DNA from: CAZKXU01 sp964556665
GTDB lineage: Bacteria > Bdellovibrionota_C > UBA2361 > CAZKXU01
DNA length: 62,197 nt
Direction of reading: 5' to 3'
NCBI GenBank assembly: GCA_964556665.1
Contig: CAZKXU010000004.1
Location: forward strand, 1-62,197
Below are positions 43,212 to 53,100 of this stretch, piece by piece. The translations under genes were made by a program, and so were the position numbers. Each line of letters starts with the position of its first letter. Position 1 is the stretch's first letter. The notes beneath the pieces were generated by a model. That model worked only from the letters and a program-made list of their open reading frames with translations. It had not been told where the DNA came from and did not search any database.

Positions 43212-44186
43212 TCACCCCTCAGGAGCCGCCATGGCTTCACCTGCCAATGCATTTAGCCTAGATATCCTCCTTATTACAGGAGGATGAGTAGACCAGATTG
43301 AGTCCTTCCCAGAAAAACGGAGCCGCATACTGGGATTTGGGTTAATGATAAACATATGCTCCAAGGCTCGGTTTTGCACCGCCATAACTGACTTATCGGT
43401 CGAAATTTTCTTTAGTGCGCTTGATAATGCAGCTGGATTTCTACAAAACTGCACCGCTGTAGCGTCAGCCAGATACTCCCGTTCCCTAGAAACTGCAAGC
43501 CGCATTAATTTGGCAATTAAAGGAGCGATTAATGAAAGTATAAGCGCCACTCCAATAACTGCAAGATATACACCGATGTTTTTTGGACCTTCAGAGCTAC
43601 TGCGACTACGCCCACTTCCTCGACCGAATCCGCGCCAGAAAAAATCTGCCATCATTACAATTATACCGGCAAATACACCGACTAGCATCATCAGTCGAAT
43701 ATCGTAATTCTTTATATGTGCAAGTTCATGCGCCATAACTGCTTGCAGCTCATCTCGTGTTAGTTTGCTGCGAAGCCCAGTCGTAATCGCTACCATGCTA
43801 TGCGCTGGATCACGCCCGGTAGCAAAAGCATTAGGAGCATCATCAAAAATAGCGTAAATCTTAGGAACTGGGATGCCAGCCGCAATCGCCATCTCTTCAA
43901 CTACATTTACCAGCACAGGATCATCACAGTGCTGTACCTCCTTAGCGCCCATCATCCCCATGACCATCCAGCCGCCAGCATAGTAGGAGAATATAGCACC
44001 AACTGCCGCGCACACTGCACCACCGATCGCCCCTAAGCTGCCAACTTCAAATGCATGCCGCGTGTCACCTCCAGAGATAGCCAGAGCAAAGCTCGCTCCT
44101 AAAACAGCTATGAGAGCCATCATCCCGAGCACCAAAAAAATTGACACCCTTTTGTTATGCTCTATCAGGTTCTCAAATGTAAGCAT
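43212..44186 (-). CDS. htpX: Membrane zinc metalloprotease HtpX
   Basis: An M48-family integral membrane protease of about 324 aa. Two N-terminal membrane helices (SIFLVLGMMALIAVLGASFAL; GGAVCAAVGAIFSYYAGGW), the zinc motif HELAH (VMAHELAHIKNYD), two more helices, and the downstream glutamate ligand in SREREYLADATAV. The start is the ATG giving MLTFENLIEHNKR; the longer frame uses a GTG three codons upstream. Degrades misfolded inner-membrane proteins. It follows lemA by 48 bases on the same strand, a common pairing. Confidence 0.94.
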   Translation of the reverse strand: MLTFENLIEHNKRVSIFLVLGMMALIAVLGASFALAISGGDTRHAFEVGSLGAIGGAVCAAVGAIFSYYAGGWMVMGMMGAKEVQHCDDPVLVNVVEEMAIAAGIPVPKIYAIFDDAPNAFATGRDPAHSMVAITTGLRSKLTRDELQAVMAHELAHIKNYDIRLMMLVGVFAGIIVMMADFFWRGFGRGSGRSRSSSEGPKNIGVYLAVIGVALILSLIAPLIAKLMRLAVSREREYLADATAVQFCRNPAALSSALKKISTDKSVMAVQNRALEHMFIINPNPSMRLRFSGKDSIWSTHPPVIRRISRLNALAGEAMAAPEG

Positions 44187-44234
44187 ACGGTACACTTAAA
44201 AACTATGCTTTATCACTGGGAGTAATAGTCTTAA

Positions 44235-44807
44235 CTAGAAGCTCACTTTAGGTGCTGTCCGCACAGCTTGAACCTCTGCTGCATCAAGTTCAAAAAAGGA
44301 TTTTTTGGAAAAATTAAACATTCGCGCTACTATTACTGAGGGAAAAGTTTCAGTAGCCTGATTAAAGGAGGCTACCGAGTCATTAAAATGCTGCCGCGCA
44401 AATCCGATCCTATTCTCTGTTGAGCCGATCTCTTCTTGTAGCTGCAAAAAATTCTGATTCGCTTTTAAATCTGGATAGCTCTCAGATAATGCAAAGAGCT
44501 GCTTTAAGGCGCCGCTTAACATATTTTCAGCTTGCACAAGATCCTTCATATTACTGCCGCTCATAGAGGAGAGGGCATGGTTACGTGCCTGAATTACCTT
44601 CTCAAGTGTTTCTTTTTCATGTGCAGCATATCCCTTAACTGTTTCAACCAAATTTGGAATAAGATCATGCCGGCGCTTGAGTTGCACATCGATCTGTGAC
44701 CATGCATTCTCTGCTCCGATACGACGACTTACAAGTCCGTTGTAAAGCAGAATTCCTATGAACACTAGTGCAAATAGAATCAGAAATACGACTGTTAAAA
44801 TTGCCAT
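44235..44807 (-). CDS. lemA: LemA family protein
   Basis: 190 aa with a single N-terminal anchor helix (AILTVVFLILFALVFIGILLYNGLV) followed by a long four-helix domain. Typical LemA blocks: AWSQIDVQLKRRHDLIPNLVETVKGYAAHE, NFLQLQEEIGSTENRIGFARQHFNDSV, and the C-terminal FPSVIVARMFNF. A strong Shine-Dalgarno (AAAGGAG) sits six bases before the ATG. Function is not settled. It neighbours htpX as in many bacteria, suggesting a membrane quality-control link. Confidence 0.94.
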   Translation of the reverse strand: MAILTVVFLILFALVFIGILLYNGLVSRRIGAENAWSQIDVQLKRRHDLIPNLVETVKGYAAHEKETLEKVIQARNHALSSMSGSNMKDLVQAENMLSGALKQLFALSESYPDLKANQNFLQLQEEIGSTENRIGFARQHFNDSVASFNQATETFPSVIVARMFNFSKKSFFELDAAEVQAVRTAPKVSF

Positions 44808-44912
44808 CTGGTTTCTCCTTTAAAAATAGATCCGAGACTGATAAAATCGTAGCGTAATTAAGGGAAGGGTCCAAGTGTTATTATTTTGTTTACCCAATCA
44901 GAAATAGATTAA

Positions 44913-46358
44913 TCAAAGTGGCCCAGTTGTCGGTCCAAACACCGGACTATCGCCAAAAATCTTATCCTTTCCTGAAGGAGCTGGGTTCGAGGTTGTTGCA
45001 GGATCGGTAAGGATAATAGTCTTCTTCTTACTTTTCTTAGCTTTAATAAATGTCTTAGGAGCGTATTTCCCTGCCAATGTAGAGCGTTTGATTAGCTCAT
45101 CCCCTTCACCCTGCAGACGCTGCTCCTCGGTTTCATAGACCTTTGGCGCTGGAGTGACAGGTACTGCCTCCTGTGCTGGTGTCTCGTTAGCCTCAGTAGC
45201 CGCTGGAGCTACTACCTGATTAACAGCCTGTTGTGGAGCTGCATTAGACTGATCAATAGGCACAACTTTTGTAGTTTTAAACTTAATTCGAATTGTAATA
45301 CGACGGTTGGAATAATGTAACGGATCGGGATCCATTTTAAGTTCACGATCCGCTCTACCAACGACTCTTGCAATCTGATCGGCAGGAATACCCTCATTCT
45401 CTAAGATTCTTCGGGCCGCATTGGCTCGGTCTGCGGATAGCTCCCAATTACTATATCCGCCGCGACGGTTAGAAAATGGCTTGGCATCTGTATGTCCCAC
45501 GATGTCAATACGATTCGGAAGCTTCTTGATCACTCTTGCAATCCGAGCAAAGGCGGCCTGCGCATCAGGCAGGATCTGCGCACTGCCAAGAGCAAACATT
45601 GAAGTTCTCTCCGTATCAATCACCTCGATCTTCAGCCCGTCTGCGTCCAGCTTTACATCTACTGCGCCAAGTAGATCCTGCAGCTCTTTCGTAGCGACGA
45701 TCTCCTTTTTTATCTCCTCTCCAACCTGGGCTACAGTTTGCCGCTCTACCTGATCCGCAATTAAAGCAGTACCGCTCTTATCAGTGCCAGCGATGCTCTT
45801 AAACTCCTTTGTTACCCCTTTAAGGGCCTCCTCTTTGGCGCCTCCGACCTGCTCATCTAATTCAGTTCCAGGTTTAAGTATCTTCATCTCCTTAGCAGCA
45901 GTATTTTCATTTGCCACTCCAGGCGATCCTGTCATATCCTTAGTTTCACCTTTTTTTACGATTTTCCCCTCTTGATCACCTTTGGTCGTGGTAATCTCCT
46001 TATCCTTAAGTCTATCTTCCGAACCTGTTTTTTTCTTCATGGGGTCCTGTTTTGAGCCACTCTTAAACTGTTCTTTATTCAGTTTTTGAGGAGGCACATA
46101 GGAATCCTGCAAAATACCGGCCTCACCGACCATTAAGGGAGTACCTGAACCGTGCTCGAACATACCGGGTTTTCTAAAGTAAGAGGCGATACTCTTCTTG
46201 GTCGCCACCTCAGCGGAGTTCACAAGCCACATAACCATGAAAAAGGCCATCATCGCAGTTACGAAGTCAGCGTAGGCAACTTTCCAGGCACCACCGTGGT
46301 GACCGCCATGGCCACCTTTCTTTTTAATTACTATTATCGGCTTACCTGCATCTGCCAT
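44913..46358 (-). CDS. motB: Flagellar stator protein MotB
   Basis: 481 aa. A Gly/His-rich N-terminus (GGHGGHHGGAWKVAYAD), then the single transmembrane helix with the proton-binding aspartate D31 (ADFVTAMMAFFMVMWLV), a plug region, a disordered KEG/T-rich linker and the OmpA/MotB peptidoglycan-binding domain (DIVGHTDAKPF..., LSADRANAARRIL). After it there is an unusual tail of about 120 residues rich in Ala/Pro/Lys. Expected partner is MotA, encoded 28 bases upstream. The tail is absent in standard MotB and might bind another envelope part. Confidence 0.94.
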   Translation of the reverse strand: MADAGKPIIVIKKKGGHGGHHGGAWKVAYADFVTAMMAFFMVMWLVNSAEVATKKSIASYFRKPGMFEHGSGTPLMVGEAGILQDSYVPPQKLNKEQFKSGSKQDPMKKKTGSEDRLKDKEITTTKGDQEGKIVKKGETKDMTGSPGVANENTAAKEMKILKPGTELDEQVGGAKEEALKGVTKEFKSIAGTDKSGTALIADQVERQTVAQVGEEIKKEIVATKELQDLLGAVDVKLDADGLKIEVIDTERTSMFALGSAQILPDAQAAFARIARVIKKLPNRIDIVGHTDAKPFSNRRGGYSNWELSADRANAARRILENEGIPADQIARVVGRADRELKMDPDPLHYSNRRITIRIKFKTTKVVPIDQSNAAPQQAVNQVVAPAATEANETPAQEAVPVTPAPKVYETEEQRLQGEGDELIKRSTLAGKYAPKTFIKAKKSKKKTIILTDPATTSNPAPSGKDKIFGDSPVFGPTTGPL

Positions 46359-46386
46359 TGGGCGTCATCCCGTCTATTACCGGAAA

Positions 46387-47244
46387 TTATTTCTTGGCCT
46401 CTTTTAGAATCTCCTCGAGCTCTTCGGGGGTAGGCCGCACACTAGAGGGGATGTTTTTTCTGGCGAACTCAAGAGCAACTTGGGGAGGAGCGCCACCAGC
46501 AAAGGAGACAAGTCCGGATTGCACAACTTTTAGAATCTGTGTGTTGTCACGCGCAACGTGGTCGAGTTTAGTTCCAATCGGACCTACATAGCCGTAAGAG
46601 AAAAGAATACCCAACATCGTACCAACGAGAGCTGCGGCTACGTGGTGACCGATCTCTTGAGGAGGACCGTCAAGGTGTTGCATGGTCACGATAATACCAA
46701 GTACGGCAGCAACGATACCTAGAGCCGGAAACCCGTCAGCCATGGATTTTACGGTAGCAGGATAGATTAACGCCTCTTCATGATGCACCTCAATCTCAGT
46801 ATCTAACAACCTTTCTAAGTCAAATGCATTAACCACGCCGTCAACAAACAAGCGCAAAGCTCCGCAAAAGGTCTCCATGAGATGGTGGTTATGAGAGGCT
46901 TTTGGATACTTATTAAAACGGGCACTCTCATGTGGATTGCTTAAATCACCTTCAATTCCAAGTACTCCTTCGCGACGCATAGTGTCAAAAAGACTGGCCA
47001 TTAATCCGAGCAGATCTTTATAGGTACTTTTATCTATGCCGCTTCCCTTAATCGCTCCTATTAAGGCGGGAACTAGTCCTTTAATGATTGCGCCAGGTGT
47101 AGCCAGGATAGTACTGAATATGGCAGCACCACCGATTACAACGAACTCGCTTGGTTGATAAAGAACAGGTATCGGACCACCGGCCATAACGAAGCCGCCT
47201 AGTACACTAGCTGTAACACCGATAATTCCAATAATTACACCCAT
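46387..47244 (-). CDS. motA: Flagellar stator protein MotA
   Basis: 285 aa, proton-conducting stator subunit with four membrane helices. Family signatures: N-terminal GVIIGIIGVTASVLGGFVMAGG, the VIGGAAIFST segment, the cytoplasmic loop with charged residues, and the third/fourth helices with FPALGIVAAVLGIIVTM and GTMLGILFSYGYVGPIG. A Shine-Dalgarno (AAGGA) is present eight bases before the ATG. motB follows, and the two form the usual operon. No other flagellar gene is in the window. Confidence 0.96.
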   Translation of the reverse strand: MGVIIGIIGVTASVLGGFVMAGGPIPVLYQPSEFVVIGGAAIFSTILATPGAIIKGLVPALIGAIKGSGIDKSTYKDLLGLMASLFDTMRREGVLGIEGDLSNPHESARFNKYPKASHNHHLMETFCGALRLFVDGVVNAFDLERLLDTEIEVHHEEALIYPATVKSMADGFPALGIVAAVLGIIVTMQHLDGPPQEIGHHVAAALVGTMLGILFSYGYVGPIGTKLDHVARDNTQILKVVQSGLVSFAGGAPPQVALEFARKNIPSSVRPTPEELEEILKEAKK

Positions 47245-47451
47245 CCCTGCATCCTTGAGGAATAAAACCTTTCAGGATAATTAGTCGACATTGTTGTTGG
47301 ATTTCTTGAAGAGAATTAAGGGGTTATAGACAGAATATAGAACATGGTTATTGTTGCTCTACGCATGCTTCCCGGGGTTGAGAATTCCCTTACTGTAACG
47401 AACTATGTGTAGGCTAGGGGCATTCTGCCGGCTCTATTCTTTAAGAATCAA

Positions 47452-47471
47452 AGGTCTATTACAATAGACCT
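47452..47471 (+). promoter_or_regulatory. Perfect palindrome one base before a start codon
   Basis: AGGTCTATT-AC-AATAGACCT, 9 bp of dyad symmetry, ends one base before the ATG of the gene at 47473. As DNA it looks like an operator; as RNA it would hide the ribosome site. No Shine-Dalgarno is otherwise present. Confidence 0.6.
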
Positions 47472-47472
47472 A

Positions 47473-48105
47473 ATGGATCATATATTCATACCGCTTCTTA
47501 ATCAGAAAATCAGCGCTGATAGGTTAATACTCGAACAGGTCTTTGAGATCTCCCGTAGTGCTAATTCATTAGAGCAGCTAATTCATTATTGGGTTTCAGA
47601 AAAGCGATCATTAATAGTTTTTCGTTCGGCGGAGTTTAACCCAGAAAGTGTCTCCTTCATTTTTCGTGAGAGGCAACGAGAATTAGCGATAATAAATATC
47701 GGCGCTGAGGAGCTTATCAGTAGATATTCAGAGTACGAGCCGTTAAATGAAACGATCTTGCAGTTCTCAGATCAGCCTGGCTACAGACCGGACGATCTCT
47801 GGTTTGAAGAGCGAAATAAGCGCTTGGGAATTTACAAAAATAAGAAGTTACGGATCAATACTGTTCCTTCTAAATCCTGTGGCGCTCTGATTCTCAACTA
47901 TTCGCTTTCCTCAAAAGGGCAGGCACAGATCTCTTTACTCAATACAACTCAACAGGAGTATCGCTGGCGTTATCTAAAACTTAGCCTTACCTTTATGGAA
48001 GAGGAGAGCTTGCGCGGATGGTCAGAGAGAGTCGCGCTAAGTCGGATGGAGCTGGCTGAAATGGTTGCACCTAAAGTAGCTATGCAGAGAGCTGAAGGGA
48101 CTTAA
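47473..48105 (+). CDS. Hypothetical protein, 210 aa
   Basis: I do not recognise this protein. It is a soluble 210-aa protein without signal peptide or membrane segment, with mixed alpha/beta composition and no cysteine cluster or catalytic motif. The middle has a run of aromatic and charged residues (PDDLWFEERNKRLGIYKNKK), possibly a surface for nucleic acid or protein. It is preceded by a perfect palindrome ending one base from the start and followed by a bidirectional hairpin terminator. Monocistronic. Autoregulation through the palindrome is inferred, which makes a DNA-binding function worth testing, but there is no helix-turn-helix I can point to. Confidence 0.6.
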   Translation: MDHIFIPLLNQKISADRLILEQVFEISRSANSLEQLIHYWVSEKRSLIVFRSAEFNPESVSFIFRERQRELAIINIGAEELISRYSEYEPLNETILQFSDQPGYRPDDLWFEERNKRLGIYKNKKLRINTVPSKSCGALILNYSLSSKGQAQISLLNTTQQEYRWRYLKLSLTFMEEESLRGWSERVALSRMELAEMVAPKVAMQRAEGT

Positions 48106-48137
48106 GCACCATCGATCCACAGATAGCTATAGATTAT

Positions 48138-48167
48138 ATTGACCGATAAGTAACGTTATCGGTCAAT
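48138..48167. terminator. Bidirectional hairpin terminator
   Basis: A perfect 12-bp stem ATTGACCGATAA-GTAACG-TTATCGGTCAAT lies between two convergent genes. There is no strong T-run on either side, so the strength is uncertain. Confidence 0.65.
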
Positions 48168-48218
48168 CTTAATAGTAGCGCACGCACTTGAAGAAGGAAG
48201 TAGCGCTGTTAGATTACT

Positions 48219-50003
48219 CTATTTTGTTGATTCTTTACCCTTGGCTCTTGCTAATCTACGTTTGACTATACGTGGCTGACGGGTTGGGCGAACGTCAACC
48301 GGGTCAAACCTATGAACGTAGGAACCACCAACTTCTTTAATCACTGTCAATAACAACTCTTTGCGGCTCTTAATTTTTGGATGGGACTTCTTACAGCCAA
48401 AGGCGCACTCAATGGCACCAGCCATGCCTCTAGTTTGATAGCGAGTGGCACCGTTTAAAGCATATCGATCTAACCCTTCCTCAAGCAGATCACTATAATT
48501 AGGGTTAGCCTCTAGCCAAATTTTTACATCAGATTCTTTAACCCTCCATGTCAACTGCTCTCCTCGCCAAGTCTGCTGGCCTATACCCAAACTAGATATC
48601 CAAAATGCTGTGGCGTTACGTAATAGACGTGCCCCTCTTACCCCTTCCCACTTTCCATCATACTTTATCTCCCATGGCAAAATTTGGTTCTCTCTGTAAC
48701 CAAACATCTGTGGGTATACCCGGGCTAAAGCAGTTACAGCTGTCATTCCGGTCATACGCAAGCAATCTTCCGCAACTTCATCAAAACTATTTTTCCAACC
48801 ATTAAATTTTGCTGCACAGCGTGGAACGATAGGGCGGCCTGGACCATAGTATAATTCAGGGTGAGTAGATCTGAGATGTGTATCCACTAGATAACCCGTT
48901 ACCTGATCTAATAGCCGTAAACCAGAGCGCCCTAACCACATATACTCCTGACGAATATCCCACGGCTTTAACTGCTGTCTCTCAACTCCGACTAGAAACT
49001 TATTGCCTAAGGCTTCCGCTCCTAGTGCAAGTGCATGTAGCGTACCACGCACCTTTGAGCTACTAGTAACTGAATGACCAATGTGCTCATTTCTAAGCAC
49101 CTGCGGCCAATTCTGTTCTCTAATTTTACCAACGTCTAAAGTGGAATTTACACGGTCATATGCCTGAAGACTAAATTCAATAATCCAGCCCATTACCCTC
49201 CCTACCCGAGCTAAACCTCGATTACCCTTCCATTTACCCTGCATCTTGAATTTCCATTCACGTATTACAGGATCAACACCTTCTACCAATTTACCAAAGG
49301 CGCCTCTAAGCAACGTAGGAAAAGACTCCTCACTTAAAACTCGCGATAGTCCAAGTTGATAAAAGCTACCTTTAACAGACTTAATCTGTTCTATCTGATC
49401 TGCTGTTTGAAATTTAGCAACATCTACAAGTCCATGCCTTACCAATGCACTAATACGTCTTCGCCCAGCTTTTGTTTTATAGGTTATGAGACCACCTGGA
49501 TACGCATCTATAAATCCCTCTGGATTAGAGGGAGTTCGTACACATTTAAAGGCAACTATAGCTACTAATTCATTAGTTAATTTCGTAATCTCAGTGCCGC
49601 TTTTCATAAATTCGAGAGTATCTACAAAGCACTGGAAAGAGCACTCCCTGCATCCTGGCTGCATAACTTTAGGAGAACCAGCCGACCCTTCTGCCTTTAC
49701 TGCTGAATCTAATCCGGAACCAGTTAGATACGCCCTGAGTTTCTCAACTAAAATATCTGCTTTTGAAAGAACTTCTGCATGGATTCCTTCAATCCTTACT
49801 CTAGCTCTGTCAATCGTACAACTTCTATTAAAGACCTGCCCAGCAGGCGCAGGATCCCCTGATTCGGTCAATAAATCATAATTAAATCTTACAGTAGAGA
49901 GGGGGGGTATCTCCGCCGTCGAAGGAGCTACTTGGAATGATCGTTCCAACGGTATGGGCGGCCGTACAACAGATTCTCTACTTACTACTGGCTGATGAGG
50001 CAC
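48219..50003 (-). CDS. Uncharacterised protein with repeats of about 100 aa
   Basis: 594 aa, soluble, basic C-terminus (RIVKRRLARAKGKESTK). I do not recognise a family. It contains at least three repeats with a shared start, seen as REWKFKMQGKWKGNRGLARV, KPWDIRQEYMWLGRSGLRLL and PWEIKYDGKWEGVRGARLL; a fourth, poorer one may precede them. Each ends in an alpha-helical stretch. A cysteine group, CRECSFQC, lies near residues 117-125. The W/G-rich repeats and basic tail might bind nucleic acid or a repeated ligand, which is inference. Its codon use resembles neighbours, and it stands alone between convergent and divergent genes. Confidence 0.7.
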   Translation of the reverse strand: MPHQPVVSRESVVRPPIPLERSFQVAPSTAEIPPLSTVRFNYDLLTESGDPAPAGQVFNRSCTIDRARVRIEGIHAEVLSKADILVEKLRAYLTGSGLDSAVKAEGSAGSPKVMQPGCRECSFQCFVDTLEFMKSGTEITKLTNELVAIVAFKCVRTPSNPEGFIDAYPGGLITYKTKAGRRRISALVRHGLVDVAKFQTADQIEQIKSVKGSFYQLGLSRVLSEESFPTLLRGAFGKLVEGVDPVIREWKFKMQGKWKGNRGLARVGRVMGWIIEFSLQAYDRVNSTLDVGKIREQNWPQVLRNEHIGHSVTSSSKVRGTLHALALGAEALGNKFLVGVERQQLKPWDIRQEYMWLGRSGLRLLDQVTGYLVDTHLRSTHPELYYGPGRPIVPRCAAKFNGWKNSFDEVAEDCLRMTGMTAVTALARVYPQMFGYRENQILPWEIKYDGKWEGVRGARLLRNATAFWISSLGIGQQTWRGEQLTWRVKESDVKIWLEANPNYSDLLEEGLDRYALNGATRYQTRGMAGAIECAFGCKKSHPKIKSRKELLLTVIKEVGGSYVHRFDPVDVRPTRQPRIVKRRLARAKGKESTK

Positions 50004-50140
50004 TAACTACTCCTCCGTAAAAATCAAGGCTAATATACCATAAAGTGCATCTCTATCAAAGTTTACAGGACTTTTAATCACTGCCATACCTCATTTAACC
50101 TGTTGAAAAGTATCAACTGTTCGGGGTATTCTCTCCACTT

Positions 50141-53100
50141 ATGTCAGTTAAATTCGAGCCGGTCAGCCCAAACTTTGATTTTGTAGCCAACGATAAGAGC
50201 GTAGCTTCGTTTTGGCGTGACAACAATATTTTCAAAAAGTCGGAGCAGTTAAACAGCAGCAATCCCAGATATTTTGTCTTCTATGACGGTCCGCCTGGAC
50301 CAAACGGCGTGCCGCATATTGGCCACATCATGCAGAGCTCCCTTAAGGATGTCTTCCCGCGCTTTAAGACTATGCAGGGGTTCACCGTATTGCGTAAGGC
50401 CGGATGGGATACGCACGGCTTACCGATAGAGTTAATCGCAGAGAGTGAATTAGGTTTAGCAAAGGGCGGCAAGGCAGCTATCGAACAGTACGGCATCGCC
50501 AAATTTGTCCAGTACTGCCGGGAAACCGTGATGCGCTTTCGCGGCAAGTGGGTTGAGGCCATTACAAAACTCGGTCGTTTTGTCGACTTCGAAGATGACT
50601 ATCTCACCATGAGTAATGACTTTATTCAGACCGACTGGTGGGCAATTAAGCAGGCCTTTGAGAAAGGATTACTTTACAAAGATTACAAGATTGTTCCTTA
50701 CTGCTGCCGCTGCGGCACAGGGCTCTCATCACATGAGCTAGCGCAAGGGTATGAGGATATTACCGATCTGACACTTACAGCTAAATTCCCTCTGCAAGGT
50801 GAACAGAATACATATATCTTAGCTTGGACCACTACCCCTTGGACTCTTATCGGCAACACTGCTCTAGCACTTGGTGCAGAGATAGAGTATTCGAAGGTAA
50901 AAACCACAAATGCAAAAGGAGAAGAGGAGTTTTTAATTCTTGCCACGGCAGCTATCGAACGGAACAGTAAGGCTTTGGGCAAGGACTACAAGACCGTTTC
51001 AACCTTTCTTGGCAAACAATTAGAAGGGAAAACATATACCCCGCTCTGGGATTTCAGCCGCATTAAAGCTCCCGGCAGACAACATGAGATCATCGTTGAC
51101 GACTATGTCACCACCGAGGACGGAACCGGTGTTGTACATCTAGCACTTTACGGTGAGGATGACTTTAGAATTATTAAGCGGCTTGGTTTTGTTCAGAATC
51201 AGCACGTCGGAGCGGATGGAAAGTTCTCTGCAAATAGCGGCCCCTACTCCGGGCGCTGGTTTCGTGAGGAGGGGTTGGATGTAGAAATCGTGAAGGATCT
51301 CGCTGCGCGCGGCCTCCTCTTTGACAAATACAGATACTCTCATAACTATCCGCATTGTTGGCGCTGCAAAACTCCGCTGATGTATTTTGCTAAATCAAGC
51401 TGGTTCCTTAAGACCACAGCGTTTAAGGAGCAGATGATTATAGAAAACGAGAAGATTAACTGGCAGCCGCCGCACATTCGTTCCGGCAGATTCGGCAACT
51501 GGCTTGAAAATAATATCGATTGGGCTATCTCCCGCGATCGGTTCTGGGGCAGCCCGATCCCGATCTGGAGCGCAGGAAAAAACGGGGAGAAAAAAATATG
51601 CGTAGCCTCTGTCAAGGAGCTTCAGAACTTAGGTGCATATTTTAAAAGTAGCGGCGAGCCCGTGCCGGAAAGTTTTGATCTGCACATTCCAGTGATTGAT
51701 GATGTTGTATTTAAGAAAGATGGTGAGGAATACCGCCGTGAGACAGGAGTCCTGGACTGCTGGTTTAATGCCGGAGTAATGCCATGGGGGCAGTTTGGAT
51801 ACCCTGCCAAAGAGGGCTCTCATGAGATTTTTGAAAAGCAGTTCCCGGCAGATTTTATCTGTGAAGCTATTGATCAGACCAGAGGCTGGTTCTATACCTT
51901 GCTGGCAGTAAGCTGCATGCTTACCGGCAAGAGCTCCTTTAAAAATGTTATCTGCACAGAGCTTGTACTAGATGCCCAAGGGAAGAAGATGTCTAAAAGC
52001 CTTGGCAATGTAATAAGCCCTCTGCCGCTGATAGACAAATATGGAGCCGATGCGGTGCGTTGGACATTTTACAGCACCGATCCGTGGATAGTTAAGCGCT
52101 ATTCAGAGGAGCTGCCAAAAGAAGCGCTGCGTAGCATATTCATTCCGATCGTGAACTGTTACAGTTTTTTTGTTACGTACGCTAATCTGGATGGTTGGAC
52201 GCCGCGCACTTTCACACCAAGCCCTGTTGAAATTGACCGCTGGATTTTATCAGCTTTTAGAAGCACGACTCTTGAAGTCAGCGCCGCTCTTGAAAGCTAT
52301 GATATCTCCCGTGCTGCGAATGCGATATATCGCTTCGTAGACTCCTTATCTAACTGGTATATCAGAAGATCAAGAAAGAGGTTTTGGCGCTCCGAGAATG
52401 ATGCAGACAAAGGGTATGCCTATTCAACCCTCTATCAGGTATTAGTCGATCTCTCAAAACTGCTTGCTCCGATGGCCCCATTCTTAGCGGAAAACATCTA
52501 TCAGAATCTTGTACGAAGTTTCAACAAAGATGGAGCTGAGAGCGTTCATCTAACTAGTTGGATTGACCCACAGGTTTATAAATCAGAGGTTGAGCTCGAG
52601 GAGGAGATTGCAGTAATACAGGAGGCGGCCAGCTTAGCACGCTCATTACGCACCGAACATGATCTCAAGGTAAGACAGCCCCTCTCTTTGCTGATGATTA
52701 CCCCTGCCAATCCTCATATCGGAGCACGCCTGACCCGTCATCTCGAGTCACTGTTAGAGGAGATAAACGTAAAGAATATTCAGATTGTTGGAAGCTCGGC
52801 TGAATACGTAACCGTAACTGTAAAACCAAACTGGCGCGCATTAGGACCTCGCTTTGGTAAACAGATGAATGCCCTTAATGCTGCCATACAAAAACTTAAC
52901 GCCGCAGAGCTCTCTCAAATAAGTCAGGACGGCATAATTAGATTTACCTTTGACGGAAACGAGATTGAGCTAAACAAGGAGGAGTTAGAAGTTCAGCATC
53001 TGGCGAAACCTGGGATGGTAGCTCAGGCTGGAAAACTAGTAACCGTGGCACTAAAAACAGAGTTAACTCAGGATCTCATAATCGAAGGGCACGCCAGAGA

